NCBI GenBank assembly: GCA_963920635.1
Contig: OY987305.1
Span: forward strand, 12,687,153 to 12,751,152
Length of the DNA stretch: 64,000 nt
Direction of reading: 5' to 3'
DNA from: Pseudeuparius sepicola
Taxonomy: Eukaryota > Arthropoda > Insecta > Coleoptera > Anthribidae
In this document: one piece after another, positions 1 to 11,039 of the stretch
How positions within the stretch are numbered: the stretch's first letter is position 1
How the letters are laid out: each line of letters opens with the position of its first letter
Notes under the pieces: model-generated
The model's input: only the letters and a program-made list of their open reading frames with translations
The model's database searches: none
Told to the model about the DNA's origin: nothing
Position numbers and translations under genes: made by a program

Positions 1-633
1 ATACCAAAGGGTCAAATCGATATCTTCATTAGTTTTGGAGTTAAAGAATAATTATTCAAAGATTTCCGTGGTTAAGCGTGCCATGAAATAAATAAAAATC
101 TGCTTGAGCTTTTCGTAAATACCTACCTAACAGCGTATTCACCTTCCACAAGTGGAGCATCTTCAAAACATTGAAAATATACGGCAAGCATATCGTAAGC
201 CTCGGCATTCGTATAAGGCATTTTTTAATAAATGCAACACAATTTTAATTCAAAATTTACAAAAATCCAAGATTTGACACAAAATACCTACTAATATTAA
301 AACTTGATTCATGTGACCCTTACTTTTTTGCTTCCCTAAAGACCACACGATTTTGTTCCATATATGGCTTACGAGATGATTTCCGAGATAATTTTATATC
401 AATACGACAGGTATAAGGTAAGTAAATTAGAAATACGTTTAACGGAATAAAAAGTGAGGAAACTAGCAATTTACGAAAAGCTCACGCAGATTTTTATTTA
501 TTTCATGGCACGCTTGACCACGGAAATCTTTGAAAACAAATACCTACATTCTTTCAAATAACATGTTAATAATAATTATTCTTTTGGAGATAACTCCGAA
601 ACTAATGAAGATATCGATTTGAACCTTTGGTAT
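1..633. repeat. Foldback element, left end at window edge
   Basis: Bases 1-112 reappear inverted at about 475-633: the opening ATACCAAAGGGTCAAATCG is mirrored by CGATTTGAACCTTTGGTAT, and the segment TTTCCGTGGTTAAGCGTGCC near 65-84 is mirrored near 506-525. The arms are about 85-90% alike and flank a roughly 350-bp AT-rich middle with no credible ORF. The layout is that of a non-autonomous foldback element (MITE). The left end coincides with the window start, so the true boundary and target duplication cannot be read. Confidence 0.75.
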
Positions 634-985
634 TTTTTGTTGACAATTTAATCTGCTTTTCGATTATAACAGAATAAATATGCCATTGCATTTAAAATTT
701 CGGAGAAAACTGTAATTAAAGAGAAATTTTTCAAGTTGCGCCCTCTAGCGGTGACCATGAAATTCTAAATGACCTTACTGGACAATCACATAGAAGAAGG
801 AAAGCTCTCTTCAACAAGTCCAAATTCGACCAATTCCGTTAAGCCAAACCGGAGTTAGCAGCATTTTCACCTCTATTTGAAGAGCTAGAGCAAAAAATCC
901 TTAACGAAGATTGTTCTGAATTTGCCGAAGAGTGCAATAAAATTATTTTCGATATACCTTTATAGGTCTTTTTTTTTGAGAAAAC
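634..985. other. Unassigned AT-rich interval
   Basis: No open frame with coding character, no inverted repeat and no recognised repeat ending was seen here. Confidence 0.5.
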
Positions 986-1290
986 TCATTTTTCACTTCA
1001 ACGGTACGTTAGACGGGGAAATTATTCTACCTCAACGCTGTGTGGGCCCACGAATCTATTAGACTTCAATGCTACATTCGACGGGAAAGCCACTAGATTT
1101 CAACGCTATGTTAGAAGGGAAACTCACCAGACTTCAAGGGGTAGAAAACTAACTTCAACGCTATATTAAAAAATGTGGATTCCAAGATACTTCTGACTTC
1201 AGTTGAAGTTAGACTTCAAAGATACGTTAGACAGGAAACCCATTAGACTTCAACGCTACGAGACCCGACGAACCTTTCAAGGCTATGTTA
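986..1290 (+). repeat. Degenerate short satellite (ACTTCAACGCTACGTTAGAC-like)
   Basis: About eight imperfect copies of a 35-40 bp unit lie head to tail. Each carries a version of GACTTCAACGCTACGTTAGA followed by CGGGAAACCCACTA. The same short unit reappears inside the 242-bp tandem repeats at 3861-5994, so the two arrays share an origin. The frames are interrupted and nothing suggests a protein. Confidence 0.65.
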
Positions 1291-1339
1291 GCCTACACAG
1301 AAAGAGCCCTAAATACGGGAAATAATAATTCTATTGGGC

Positions 1340-2008
1340 CGCGGTGGCGACGTTTGTAGAGTCGGCCAAATTTAACGCGCCTTGTGGATTTTTGAAAAAA
1401 GGCATGGCTTATTACATATTTCGAAAAAAAAAAAACGACATTTTGACGATTTATTCTAATTCGTCTAGCTTCCTTGTTTCTGATTTTAGACAAAAAGTGT
1501 AAATACCAAAATTGGGGGGAATTGTGTCCCCAATGCGTTTATTATGTCCTACTTTCCGTGACAGCTGCCATTTTATAGATATAACACAAACTTGGGTATT
1601 TTGAATAAAAACCATAGTTGGCCATGGTCTCAGAAAATCAGGCATTTTTAAAGGTTTCCAACGATATAATTACTCGATAAGATTATTCAGAAAAATAACG
1701 AAAATAACTATGGTTTCCGTTTAAAAAAACACAACTCCCTCCAACTTTGGTAGTTACACTTTTTATCTAAAATCAGAAACAACAAGGCTAGATGGATTAC
1801 AAATTGCAATAAATCGACAAAATTTCTTTTTTAAATATCTAGTAAGCCATGACTTTTTTCAAAAGTCCAAAAGGCACGTTAAATTGGGCCTACAATTTAA
1901 CGCGCCTTGCGGATTTTTAAAAAAAGTATCATGGCTTACTAGATAAGTATTTAGAAACGAAGCTAGATGGGTTGGAATAAATCGCCAAAATTTCGCCACC
2001 CTATATAT
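1340..2008. repeat. Foldback family B, truncated copy
   Basis: This block matches the longer element at 11191-12264. Shared stretches include AACGCGCCTTGTGGATTTTT, a GACAGCTGCCATTTT module, AACTATGGTTTCC and the inverted return TCTAGTAAGCCATGAC. Two modules face each other around 1650-1700. The right side ends near CCACCCTATATATAA, a weakened form of the CACCCTGTATA ending. The left terminal repeat is missing. Short ORFs on the minus strand here are by-products of the repeat. Confidence 0.7.
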
Positions 2009-2633
2009 AATATACTCATTTTAATTCAGTAAATTAGTAAAGATCCGTATAAAAATTATTTTTGCAGAAGTGCTTTGATTTCATATTTCTGTTGAAAATT
2101 GGCTATATAAGCTAAGGTTTGATATTTATTAAAATGTTTATGCGGTATTTGTTGTAAATAGGGTATCTATATGATTTAAAATAACTAATTTTTTATTGAA
2201 AAAATGGAAAGTTTCAAAAAAATATAAACTTATGTTTCTAAAAGGCATGGAGGTATAAAATTTCATTGTAAACAACTTTTCTTAGTGGTCTGTTTTCATA
2301 TCTCGATAAACAGAGGTAGGTACTTTATTGGCGGTGATTTTTTACTATTTTGCTTATAAGACACCGAAATAATTTTTTTGTATACCTTCGTTAAAAATCA
2401 TGGTTATAGTAGGTATATCGAGGAGCCTAATATAACACCAAACTACAGCCTTATTTATTCAATGCGATAATAATGAACGGTGCGGAAGGAAACACGCAGA
2501 GCCCGGAGACACATCGTCGACCACTTGCGTTAAACTAAAATGCAAAGTCAAGCACATACAGCTGACGCGAAACCGGGTGGTAAAAAAACACTCATTTTTT
2601 GTTTTAATTCCTTGAAATATGCTCAAAGGAGAG
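2009..2633. other. Unassigned AT-rich interval
   Basis: AT-rich sequence without credible ORFs. A small GC-richer patch near 2470-2580 shows no open frame of note. Confidence 0.45.
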
Positions 2634-3562
2634 TACCGTAAACCGGGGCTACTTTGACATAGTTTAGAGTGTCTTATTATCGTAGGTAACTTTTCTGTTA
2701 ATTATCCGAATCAACAAATTTGTGTTTGTCTGAACCAATTGATATCTTGACAACACTGCCTGTAAGAGATAACTTATTAAAAGCAATCTTTATTATAAAA
2801 AAATAATTATTATTTTGGTGTCAAAGTAGCACCGCATGCTCGGGGCTATTTTGACATGACACTGTTTTGTGTCGGAGGTCAAAGTAGTTCCGCTTGGGGG
2901 CTACTTTGACACCAAACTAATTGTATTTTTTTATTTTACAATATGTGGGGATTGTTAAACATTACAAAACTCAGGTGTTTACCAAGCTCGAATTTATTTA
3001 TTGATGTTTAAACTAAGCACAAGTATGGTAACGTTAATAAAAACAAAAATAATATATTCTTTAAAAATGATGCTTGCTTTTACATATCTTCATCATCCTC
3101 ACATCTTGGACATTCACACCGAGAATTCGTGGTGCCCTTGTTGCAAAAACGGTTGCAAAAACGGTTGGATGTCCGGGATTACCTTCGGTAACCACTAACT
3201 TTGTCGTTCTGTTTATATTATACTTTTCAGTGGCCATCTTCTCTGATAACCTACCGCTATTAAGTTAATTTATAGCTTTTTCTAGGTTTTCTTTAGTACC
3301 TAGGTATACGTTTTGTACGCAAGCCCTCCTATTTTTTGTAGGTTATCTAACCATTTTTACACAATGTTTTTAAATATTAAAGGCACATTACCTAATACTT
3401 CAAAATCCAGCGGAATAATGCTGAAACACGCGGTTAGAGTAACAATATAAACAACAAACCTCAAATTTGTACCTATTTCTGCTTGTACGAGGGACGTTGT
3501 CAAAGTAGCCCCAAAAAGTGTCAAAGTAACCCGTAGAGTCAAAGTAGCCCCGGTTTACGGTA
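2634..3562. mobile_element. MITE with CCGTAAACCGGGGCTACTTTGAC-type ends (family E)
   Basis: The left end reads TACCGTAAACCGGGGCTAC and the right end GTAGCCCCGGTTTACGGTA, a near-perfect terminal inverted repeat with TA at both outer edges. Inside each end the heptamer-like motif CAAAGTAGC or its complement recurs: 2819, 2878 and 2900 on the left, 3500, 3520 and 3540 on the right. Repeated subterminal motifs of this kind are transposase-binding candidates (inference). The 930-bp interior has only short ORFs and no recognisable transposase, so the element is non-autonomous. The superfamily is uncertain; a TA duplication would fit Tc1/mariner or pogo. Confidence 0.8.
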
Positions 3563-3860
3563 ACTAGCAATTCGTTTGAGTATTCCTGGAAAGAGAATAT
3601 TTTGTAAGACTGAATTATCTCATTATTGAGCATACTCCCTCTGTTTAGATAATAATTTATCTAAATTGAGTGCTGTGTTTAAGTTTAAATTACCCAATTT
3701 TGATTAGGTATTATTTCGCCATCCAAGCAACACCTTACAGTAACTGGACGAAAATAAAAAGCTTCGCGTTCTGTGCGGCCACCCCGTGTAGCCTCCATAG
3801 CGAACCTCGAGGTCGTAGCGTCCGTACAGCGAACATAGCGCAGCGCGCTGTGCGGCTTTA
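3563..3860. other. Transition into GC-rich island
   Basis: AT-rich up to about 3760, then increasingly CG-rich with several CGAACC/TAGCG words. No coding signal was recognised. Confidence 0.4.
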
Positions 3861-4132
3861 GCATTAGACGGGGAACCCACTAGACTCCAACGCTACGTTA
3901 GACGGTAAACCGAATAAACTTCAACGCTACGTCAGACAGGGAAGCCAAGAGACTTTAGCGCCACGTGACACGACGAAACTGGTGGTTGTTGCGGCGTATC
4001 GCCAGCCACCGTGCGCGTTATCAATCGGAGTATACCTCGGCCGGATCGGCGGGCGCGAGCGAGCATCCCCCAGGTCCCGGAGGAGCGCCGCCGCCGGCCC
4101 GAGCACTAGACGGGGAACCCACTATACCTTTT

Positions 4133-4335
4133 CAACTTCAAATTGGGAATAATCAATTTCAAATTGGGAATAAACAACTTCAAATTGAGAATAGTCAACT
4201 TCAAATTGGGATTAATCAATTTCACATTGGGAATAGACAACTTCAAATTGGGAATAGTCAATATCAAATTGAGAATAAACAATTTGAAATTGGGAATATT
4301 CAATATTAAATTGAAAATCAACAACTTCATATTAA
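4133..4335 (+). repeat. 18-bp minisatellite inside MITE
   Basis: About eleven imperfect copies of an 18-bp unit close to CAACTTCAAATTGGGAATA. The period is a multiple of three, so it leaves open frames on both strands with QLQIGN-like repeats. Those frames are not evidence of a gene. Confidence 0.9.
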
Positions 4336-4415
4336 ACAATATTTTAATTACTTATATGTAAATAAACACACAATATATGCCTACTTATTGAATTTAAAAT
4401 ATCATATTTTTGCAA

Positions 4416-5185
4416 TATAGTGTGGTCATTTAAGTGTGCAACATATGGGATTTTTTTTTTATTAACTGGCACAACGAAACTACAAATACTCCCGAAAGTT
4501 GGTACATGTTCGATAATTATACTAGGCGCACTTAGAATGGTTGCAAGTCAAACAGAGTCAAAAAATGCAAAAATTGTACAACAGTAAAGTAGATACCCTT
4601 ATTTCAGAAAATTTAGCAAAATGTTATTGAGAAAAGTTGTCTATATAGAATTAAAAGTTAAAAGCCTAAATACCGAAACATGTCCTCCTAAGAAGAAAAA
4701 AATAATTTTTTTGAAATACATTCATAATTTTCTAAAAAAAAATTGTCTTAATTCACCCTAGACAATTTGATAAATCAATAAAAATTAAATAAATTTCGCA
4801 CAACTTTGTTCAAATTCAAGCATATTTGTAAAATTTACTTAGATTTTTAAGTTTTTAGGGAATCACAAACTTCATGTTTGTTGCAACGATATTAAATAAA
4901 ACTTTAAAATTTCGCAGAAATTCTTCGGAACAAGGTAAAACATTAGTAATTATAATGTGCATATTAAAAAACTCTCATTTAAGGTGCATAATTTTCATTT
5001 TAATTGTTTATTAAGAAACTGGAAATTAATTATTGACGAAAAATTTTTTTCTTATATTTTTTGACCTACTCTGTATGCTGTTTAATTTACAACCTAATAT
5101 GATTATTTAACATGCATCAACTTTCGGCAATGTCTGTATTTTGGTTGTGCAATTAATAAAAAAAGTTCCATATGTTGCACACTTA
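4416..5185. repeat. Foldback family A, nested and end-degraded copy
   Basis: It matches the complete element at 7350-8256: GTGTGGTCATTTAAGTGTGC on the left and CATATGTTGCACACTT on the right, with mirrored inner blocks such as CGAAAGTTGGTACATGTTCG and CAACAAACATGAAGTTTG. The right end lacks the last bases. It sits inside the MITE at 4125-5555. Confidence 0.8.
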
Positions 5186-5994
5186 TATTTAATCCTTGTG
5201 CATTTAATATTTCTGGTATATGCATCTCTGTATATTTCCTATAAATCTGGTGCTCTCGCTGCAGTTAATTTGTTATTTATGTTATTTTGTACTACTTATA
5301 CTTTCTAATTTCTATAAGCTAACTTTAGTTTGCGATAAATGGTTTGGTCTTTGTCTTCTTTCTAAGATTTCTGGCCAAGTCTTTTTGAACCTTACCAGGC
5401 AGTCGAAATTTTGCTTAATATTATAAACTTTAGTTAACAAATTGAGTTGTTCTTGTTGATAAGTGTTTTTATTTCATGAAGTTATTGATTTTCAATTTAA
5501 TATTGAATATTCCCAATTTGAAATTGATTATTCCCAATTTGAAGTTGAAAAGGTATAGACTCCAACGCTACGTTAGACGGGAAACCCAATAAACTTCAAC
5601 GCCACGTCAGACGGGGAACCTAAGAGACTTCGGCGCCACGTGACACGACGAACCTGGTGGTTGTTGCGGCGTATCGCCCGCCACCGTGCGCGTTATCAAT
5701 CGGAGTATACCTCGGCCGGATCAGCGGGCGCGAGCGAGCATCCCCCAGGTCCCGGAGGAGCGCCGCCGCCGGCCCGAGCACTAGACGGGGAACCCACTAG
5801 ACTCCAACGCTACGTTAGACGGGAAACCCAATAAACTTCAACGGGGAACCTAAGAGACTTCGGCGCCACGTGACACGACGAACCTACTGGTTGTCCGCGT
5901 TATCAATGAGTATACCTACGTCGGCCGGATCGGCGGGTGCGAGCGAGGAGCATCCCCCAGGTCCCGGAGGAGCGTCGCCGCGCCGCCGGCCCGA

Positions 5995-6450
5995 CTCCCA
6001 CGTGTTCGCGGCTCGGCGCGGCCGCGAGAGCGAGCGAGAGGGCGCTCGGGGGCGCCGGCGGGCTGTCGCGGGCGCACCTATCACCGACGTGCCGTCGCCG
6101 CGGCTCTCTCCCGCCCGCGCTGCCCGCCGCCGGACGCCGCGCGCACGCCCGTCCACCGCCGGTGGCCGCCGAGGCCTCCGCCGCTAACAGTCAGTAGAGT
6201 ATTAGTTCGAAACACCTGTAGACGCTTAGTATGTGATTGAATGTGGAGTCCTGGCCCACTCTGGAGGATGTCCGTCGACCGAGCGTGTTGAGGTGCGCCG
6301 TGCAGTGCCGTGCCGTGCCACTATGCCCCCGTGACCCCGGACGCACCCCAGGTACCTGCTGCTTGCTTCTCTCCCTTCCGCGCTGGCCGCTGCCCGCCAG
6401 CGGTGTGTCTCCGATATTGAATCATTACAATAATACCTGTTAGTCGAGCC
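5995..6450 (+). promoter_or_regulatory. CpG-dense island, candidate distal promoter and leader exon
   Basis: From 5995 to 6185 the sequence is very GC-rich and full of CG dinucleotides, in sharp contrast to the flanks. It then gives AACAGTCAGTAGAG, where TCAGT at about 6191 fits the arthropod initiator consensus; no TATA box is seen. Possible donors downstream are CCCCAG/GTACCT near 6349 and TTA/GTATGT near 6229; neither is ideal. The strand and position fit a distal first exon of grh, whose acceptor at 22007 lies 15.7 kb away, but this is inference. The transcript would contain several upstream ATGs. Confidence 0.45.
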
Positions 6451-7349
6451 CGGTGGACCTGTTCATCAACTATTTGCTTGAATGGCGACGCGCTACGCCC
6501 CTACTAGTTTACCTGCCGCACGGAGAAACGGATTCGCACTTGCGCGAAGCTTATTGCCATTGTACTCTTATTCTATTCACACAAGGCGCTCATATGCGTA
6601 TCGTTTGTCGCGCGTTTCTGACTTATCCATTTAAAAGCAGCCACTGGACCGTGACCATAACCTAACAACAAAGCAGTAGCTCGAGTAACATCCTTTACCC
6701 CAGACGTAACCGCAACTTAACCAAACTAATCGTTTCGAACAAATCGCTTCTCTTCGAAAACTTGCGCATGTGCCTAATACTAACCTAACTAAATATACAA
6801 CAAGACAATTTATTAATGCTTCACTTCCAACATTAAGCCTTTAATTGTTTTTACTCGTATCAACTACCCACCACTTTTATTGAATGTCCGTTGAAGATGT
6901 TAGCATTTTATGACTTGACGACTTACCGTCCAAGGTTAAATAATTAATAGGAGCCCCACAGCGTCTAATCTCCTCTCGCTTACTTTCGTATAATTTTTGT
7001 ATATTAAATAATAATTCAAGTACTCCACGATTGCCCACGTATTAAACGCTAATGAGTGGTAGGTACATTATCATGTTTGAAGTTAAGAATCGAGATAAAT
7101 CTGACGTACCTATACGTCAACTGACGACGTTTGTTCTCAAGTACGCGCATGCGCACAACGTGACGAGCTGAGCGCGCCTTTGTGCATATATATGGTTGTG
7201 GTTGTTGTTGTTATTCCCCCTCTTTGATTGATTGTTTTCTGATTCTGATGAACAATTTTGTTTATTGTCGTGAGGTTTTAAAATTTTCGCGCGCATGTGC
7301 GTGAGTTTAAAGCCAAATATTCATAAAAAAAACTTTGTGTCTGTAGGTA
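6451..7349. other. Interval downstream of CpG island
   Basis: Presumed intron. GC content falls back to background by 6750. A TACGCGCATGCGCACAACG patch near 7142 and GTTGTTGTTGTT near 7203 are the only distinctive strings. A 70-residue + strand frame at 6453 has no recognisable domain. Confidence 0.4.
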
Positions 7350-8256
7350 TACAGTGTGGTCATTTAAGTGTGCAACATATAGGACTTTTTTATTAATTGC
7401 ACAAACAAAATACAGACATTGCCGAAAGTTGATGCATGTTCAATAATCATATTAGGTGCACTTAGAACGGTTGCAAGTTAAACAGCATACAGGGTAGGTA
7501 AAAAAATATAAAAATTGCACAAGACTAAAGTACCCTTATTTCAAAAAAATTAGCAAAAGGTTATTTAGAAAAGTAGTTTAGAATTAAAAGCTATGCCTAA
7601 ATACCAAAACATAGCCTCCTAAGAAAAACAATTTTTTTCGTCAATTAATTTTCAGTTTGTTAAGAAACATTTAAAATAAAAATTTTGCACCTTAAATCAG
7701 AGTTTTTTAATATACCTACACATTATCATTACTAATGTTTTACCTTGTTCAGGAGAATTTTTGCGAAATTTTAAAGTTTTGTTTGATATCGTTGCAACAA
7801 ACATGAAGTTTGTGATTCCCTAAAAAATTCCCTAAAAGTTATTTTTACAAGTATGCTTGAATTTTAACAAAGTTATGCGAAATTGATATAATTTTGATTG
7901 ATTTATGAAATTGTTTAGGGTGAATATTAAAACAATTTTTTTAGGAAATTATTATTTTTCAAAAAAATAAATTTCTTTTTCTTAGGAGTTCATGTTTTGG
8001 TATTTAGGCATAACTTTTAATTCTAGACAACTTTTCTTAATACCATTTTGCTGAATTTTCTGAAATAAGGGTACTTTACTCTTATACAATTTTTATATTT
8101 TTTTACCTACCCTGTATGCTGTTTGACTTGCAACCATTCTAAGTGCGCCTAATATGATCATCGAACATGCACCAACTTTCGGGAATATTTGTATTTTCGT
8201 TGTGCAATTAATAAAAAAAAATCCCATATGTATCACACTTAAATGACCACACTGTA
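7350..8256. mobile_element. Foldback MITE family A, complete copy
   Basis: A 907-bp element starts TACAGTGTGGTCATTTAAG and ends CTTAAATGACCACACTGTA, flanked by TA on both sides (7348-7349 and 8257-8258). The arms run about 430 bp each, with mirrored landmarks CATACAGGGTAGGTA / TACCTACCCTGTATG and CAACAAACATGAAGTTTG near the middle. There is no transposase. TA target duplication and the CAGTGTG start are typical of Tc1/mariner-type elements. Confidence 0.88.
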
Positions 8257-8459
8257 TACACTGTTATGTTTTTTGTGAGATTGTGCGTGTTTCCACGATA
8301 TCTTTCGAGGGGCTTAAGGTACCTACCAACTTAAAATTTGGTACACATAATTTCGCCTACTATATAGGACGGTTCGAATTGCTTTTGGGCAAAATCATTC
8401 TACACGAAGAGCTGGAAATGGGAAAGATGAAAATAAATACAATTTATTGTTCGCAATAT

Positions 8460-9119
8460 ATACAGGGTGTCCTAGAAGTATGGAGAGATATTTGAAGGAC
8501 GGTTAGTTCGTACAAAAAGAAGACTAAAATATTCTATACAAAATTTTCGTAAAACCCTACGTGCTTTAAAGTTAAACCCCGAAGAAGGTGTTTCCGTACC
8601 TAATATCTCCAAAACGGTGAAATCAACCCAGTACATAAATACTGATAATATGAAATTATAGCAACATTTCAATCAAAAATAATAATGTGATTTGTTTTAC
8701 TACCTATTATTTTTCAGTAGATAAATGTTTTTGCTTGAAAATCGTTAATTTTTTTCGAGTATCTACCTTTTTTGTTCCGAATTAGGTGCGGCCAACTTAA
8801 ATAAATAATTGCAAGTTAAAAAAGATGTCGTATCAAAGTTTAGAGGCATTTTATGTTAGAGGTGGTCCGCTGCTGGTTTCAAATTTCATATTATCAGTAA
8901 TTATGTACTGGATATACTTACTCTCCAAGTTTAAATAAAATTGATTTCACCGTTTCAGAGATATTAGGTATGGAAAAACCTTCTTTAGGGTTTAACTTTA
9001 AAGCACGAAAAGTTCCGAAAAGAAGGGTCTTACGAAAAAATTGTATAGAGCATTTTAGTATTTTTTTGTCTGAACTAACCGTCCTTCAAATATCTCCCAA
9101 AAACTCTAACAGTACTTGG
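8460..9119. mobile_element. Foldback MITE family F
   Basis: The left end reads TACAGGGTGTCCTAGAAGTA. The arm blocks ATTTGAAGGACGGTTAGTTC, GTTAAACCCCGAAGAAGGT and CCAAAACGGTGAAATCAA are mirrored at 8935-9090. The right end (ACTCTAACAGTACTTGG) is mutated, so the target duplication is not clear. The two short frames on opposite strands are mirror images of the repeat. Confidence 0.8.
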
Positions 9120-9167
9120 CAAAAATTAGTTCATAATTCTTGCTGGAGAGCATTTTTGACATTATTA

Positions 9168-9315
9168 TAAAAAGGGGGTGGTCGAGAGGGAGTGCAAATG
9201 GGTGAATTTGAAAACAGCGAGTGATCTATGTTTTTGGGGTCAATAAATTCTATTTTGCTATTATTTTGCAGGAATAAAGTAAATGAGAATGGTTACTAGG
9301 GGATGCAATTCTACA
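9168..9315 (+). repeat. Dispersed repeat G, copy 1
   Basis: It begins TATAAAAAGGGGGTGGTCGA and includes GTGAATTTGAAAACAGCGAG. A close relative lies at 36733-36885 and shorter ones at 9603-9675 and 61478-61545. No inverted ends were seen. The shared block ends around a TTCAATTTTAGC-like string. Its class is unknown. Confidence 0.6.
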
Positions 9316-9602
9316 AAAGTTAGAATATGTCGGTATATTGTTGGATTTGTGCGCAATATTAGAATTTATTATTACATAAAAGTTTTTTAGAATTGCTGTT
9401 GGTATATTTTTTACTTGTCTTCATTATCTCACCTTCACATATTCGTTATAGATATTTTAGAACCTCTTAGTTAAACATTGTTCGGATTGATTTTGGACAA
9501 TGACTGGAAATGAGGGGTTGAATATGCTTATTATATAGTTTATAGCTAACAAAATTAGTAAATAATATCCAGGAGAAAGTACTTTTAATATTTTAATGAA
9601 AA

Positions 9603-9675
9603 GGTAGGCTGCACTGGGGTTAAATTGAAAAAGCTAGTAATATGCCCTTTCCTATGTTTTCGGAGTAGATTAAAG
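9603..9675 (+). repeat. Dispersed repeat G, short copy
   Basis: Shares the GGCTGCACTGGGGTTAAATT to CCTATGTTTTCGG stretch with the copies at 36733 and 9168. Confidence 0.5.
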
Positions 9676-9868
9676 GAAATAATTTTTGGACTATTTTGTT
9701 TTTACCTCGGTTTTAGGATTCGTGGGAAATATTAACTTGGATTTGATTTAAAAAATGTATGTGCAGGTAGTGATTCTATTGGCAGCGATTTTTCTATTCG
9801 CCACAAAATATTTAATAATATGACTTCAGTAGAAACGAATCTAATAAGTTTTATTTATGTGACAGTGC

Positions 9869-9870
9869 GA

Positions 9871-9905
<35 letters not shown>
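9869..9905. repeat. (ATT)n microsatellite
   Basis: About twelve uninterrupted ATT units. Confidence 0.95.
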
Positions 9906-11039
9906 GTTCAAAACTTTAACCATAGCATAAGTTTGATCTCGAGTTTGATGCTATTCATGCAGTTTGTATTTTATTATCCTTCGTGATTCGGTTTGGTTGA
10001 TTCAACTGGGCCAGCAAATGCCTTTTTATGTTCTGGAAGAATCAAATCATTAAATTTTATAAATTCATAAAAAATCATAACACAATAATTGAATTTTTAT
10101 GTGGTGTCGCAACTTGGTAACAAGACTCATTCGTACAAGTCGTATAGGTACATACCTACCTGCTAGTTTATCCTTAAGTCAGATGCATCCATGACTCATG
10201 CTTTTAATAGTAAAAATTCAAGCATTTCTAATTCTAACCTTCCATCTAGTCTAGGAGGTAAACAAATCGGTAATTATTTCAGGTAGCATTAAAACTCTTG
10301 GGTCGCGTTTACAACTTATAGCCTTTATTGCTTCTACGTCATTAAAGCGAATGGGTGCGTCATTTTTTAGAGAACATTACATTCTAAAGGAATAATATCT
10401 GTGTATCTATATGTTTTAGGCATCTTGAAACACCCAGAAAAATTGATGTATTTTGATTTGTCAGGTTTTGGCATCTTCTTCAGCGGATAAAAAATGTCGG
10501 GTTTATTTCGGGCTACACCTAATAGGATTTCATTTTTATCTTACTTTAAGTCTTTAAAACTGTACTTAGTCCATTTTAGGCGATTAGATCACAATACGTA
10601 TTTACGCGTGAGTACTGTCACAACACACGTTGAATACTTAATTAATATAAAGTCTTGTCGTCCCACGTGCAGTTCAAATGGCAATACCTAGCAAAACACC
10701 AACATTCTGATTTTATATCTTTCTCAATTCTAATGCGATTTCGTTGTATAATTTTGACATTACCAGGTATTTAGATGTTTTGGAGCAGATTAGTTCGACA
10801 GCACGCAATGTGTTGTGCCTGTAGGCCGTGTGGTTATTATTTAGGTGACAGTATTTTTCGGGCAATTACCTTTACGTGGTCATTCGATAAGTGAAAACAA
10901 AATTAACACATAATCTACATGGAACTTATTTGCTATAATTGAAAGTTCCGAGTAGTTTGTGTGTATGTATGGACATAATATTATGGATAAATGAACCAAT
11001 GCATATTTTTTTAGGATCATAAGGTAATAGAATTATAAT
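9906..11039. other. Unassigned AT-rich interval
   Basis: No coding exon or clear repeat seen. A 65-residue + strand frame at 10494 has no recognisable features. Confidence 0.4.

Larger units (their letters stand above)
4125..5555. mobile_element. TA-inserted MITE with minisatellite ends, interrupting tandem unit 2
   Basis: The left end reads TACCTTTTCAACTTC and the right end GAAGTTGAAAAGGTA. The intact sequence of units 1 and 3 at this point is CACTAGACTCC; here it is split as CACTA / TAGACTCC, so the target is a duplicated TA (4123-4124 and 5556-5557). Subterminal CAACTTCAAATTGGGAAT repeats occupy both ends, far more on the left. A second foldback (4416-5185) is nested in the middle. No transposase is visible. 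Confidence 0.85.
3861..5994 (+). repeat. Three tandem copies of a 242-bp GC-rich unit
   Basis: Unit 1 spans 3861-4102. Unit 2 starts at 4103 and runs to 5777, but contains a MITE at 4125-5555 plus the duplicated TA; without these it is also exactly 242 bp. Unit 3 starts at 5778 and breaks off near 5994 after internal deletions. Each unit begins GCACTAGACGGGGAACCCAC, carries two or three copies of the ACTTCAACGCTACG satellite, then GGTGGTTGTTGCGGCGTATC, and ends in a GGAGGAGCGCCGCCGCCGG tract. The R/A/P-rich frames across it are best explained by base composition. Confidence 0.9.

Noticed and set aside
3965..4120. Proteins beginning MTRR, repeated at 5640 and 5870
   Set aside because: The starts are not ATG in the sequence and the frames simply follow the 242-bp tandem repeat. 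The likeness to the MTRRS start of grh is chance.
4106..4361. Apparent Q/I/N-rich repeat proteins on both strands
   Set aside because: They are translations of an 18-bp minisatellite; the period, not selection, keeps the frames open.
5870..6197. Three overlapping Arg/Pro/Ala-rich frames of 86-105 codons
   Set aside because: Open frames on both strands are expected from very high GC content; no domain, and the region fits a CpG island better.
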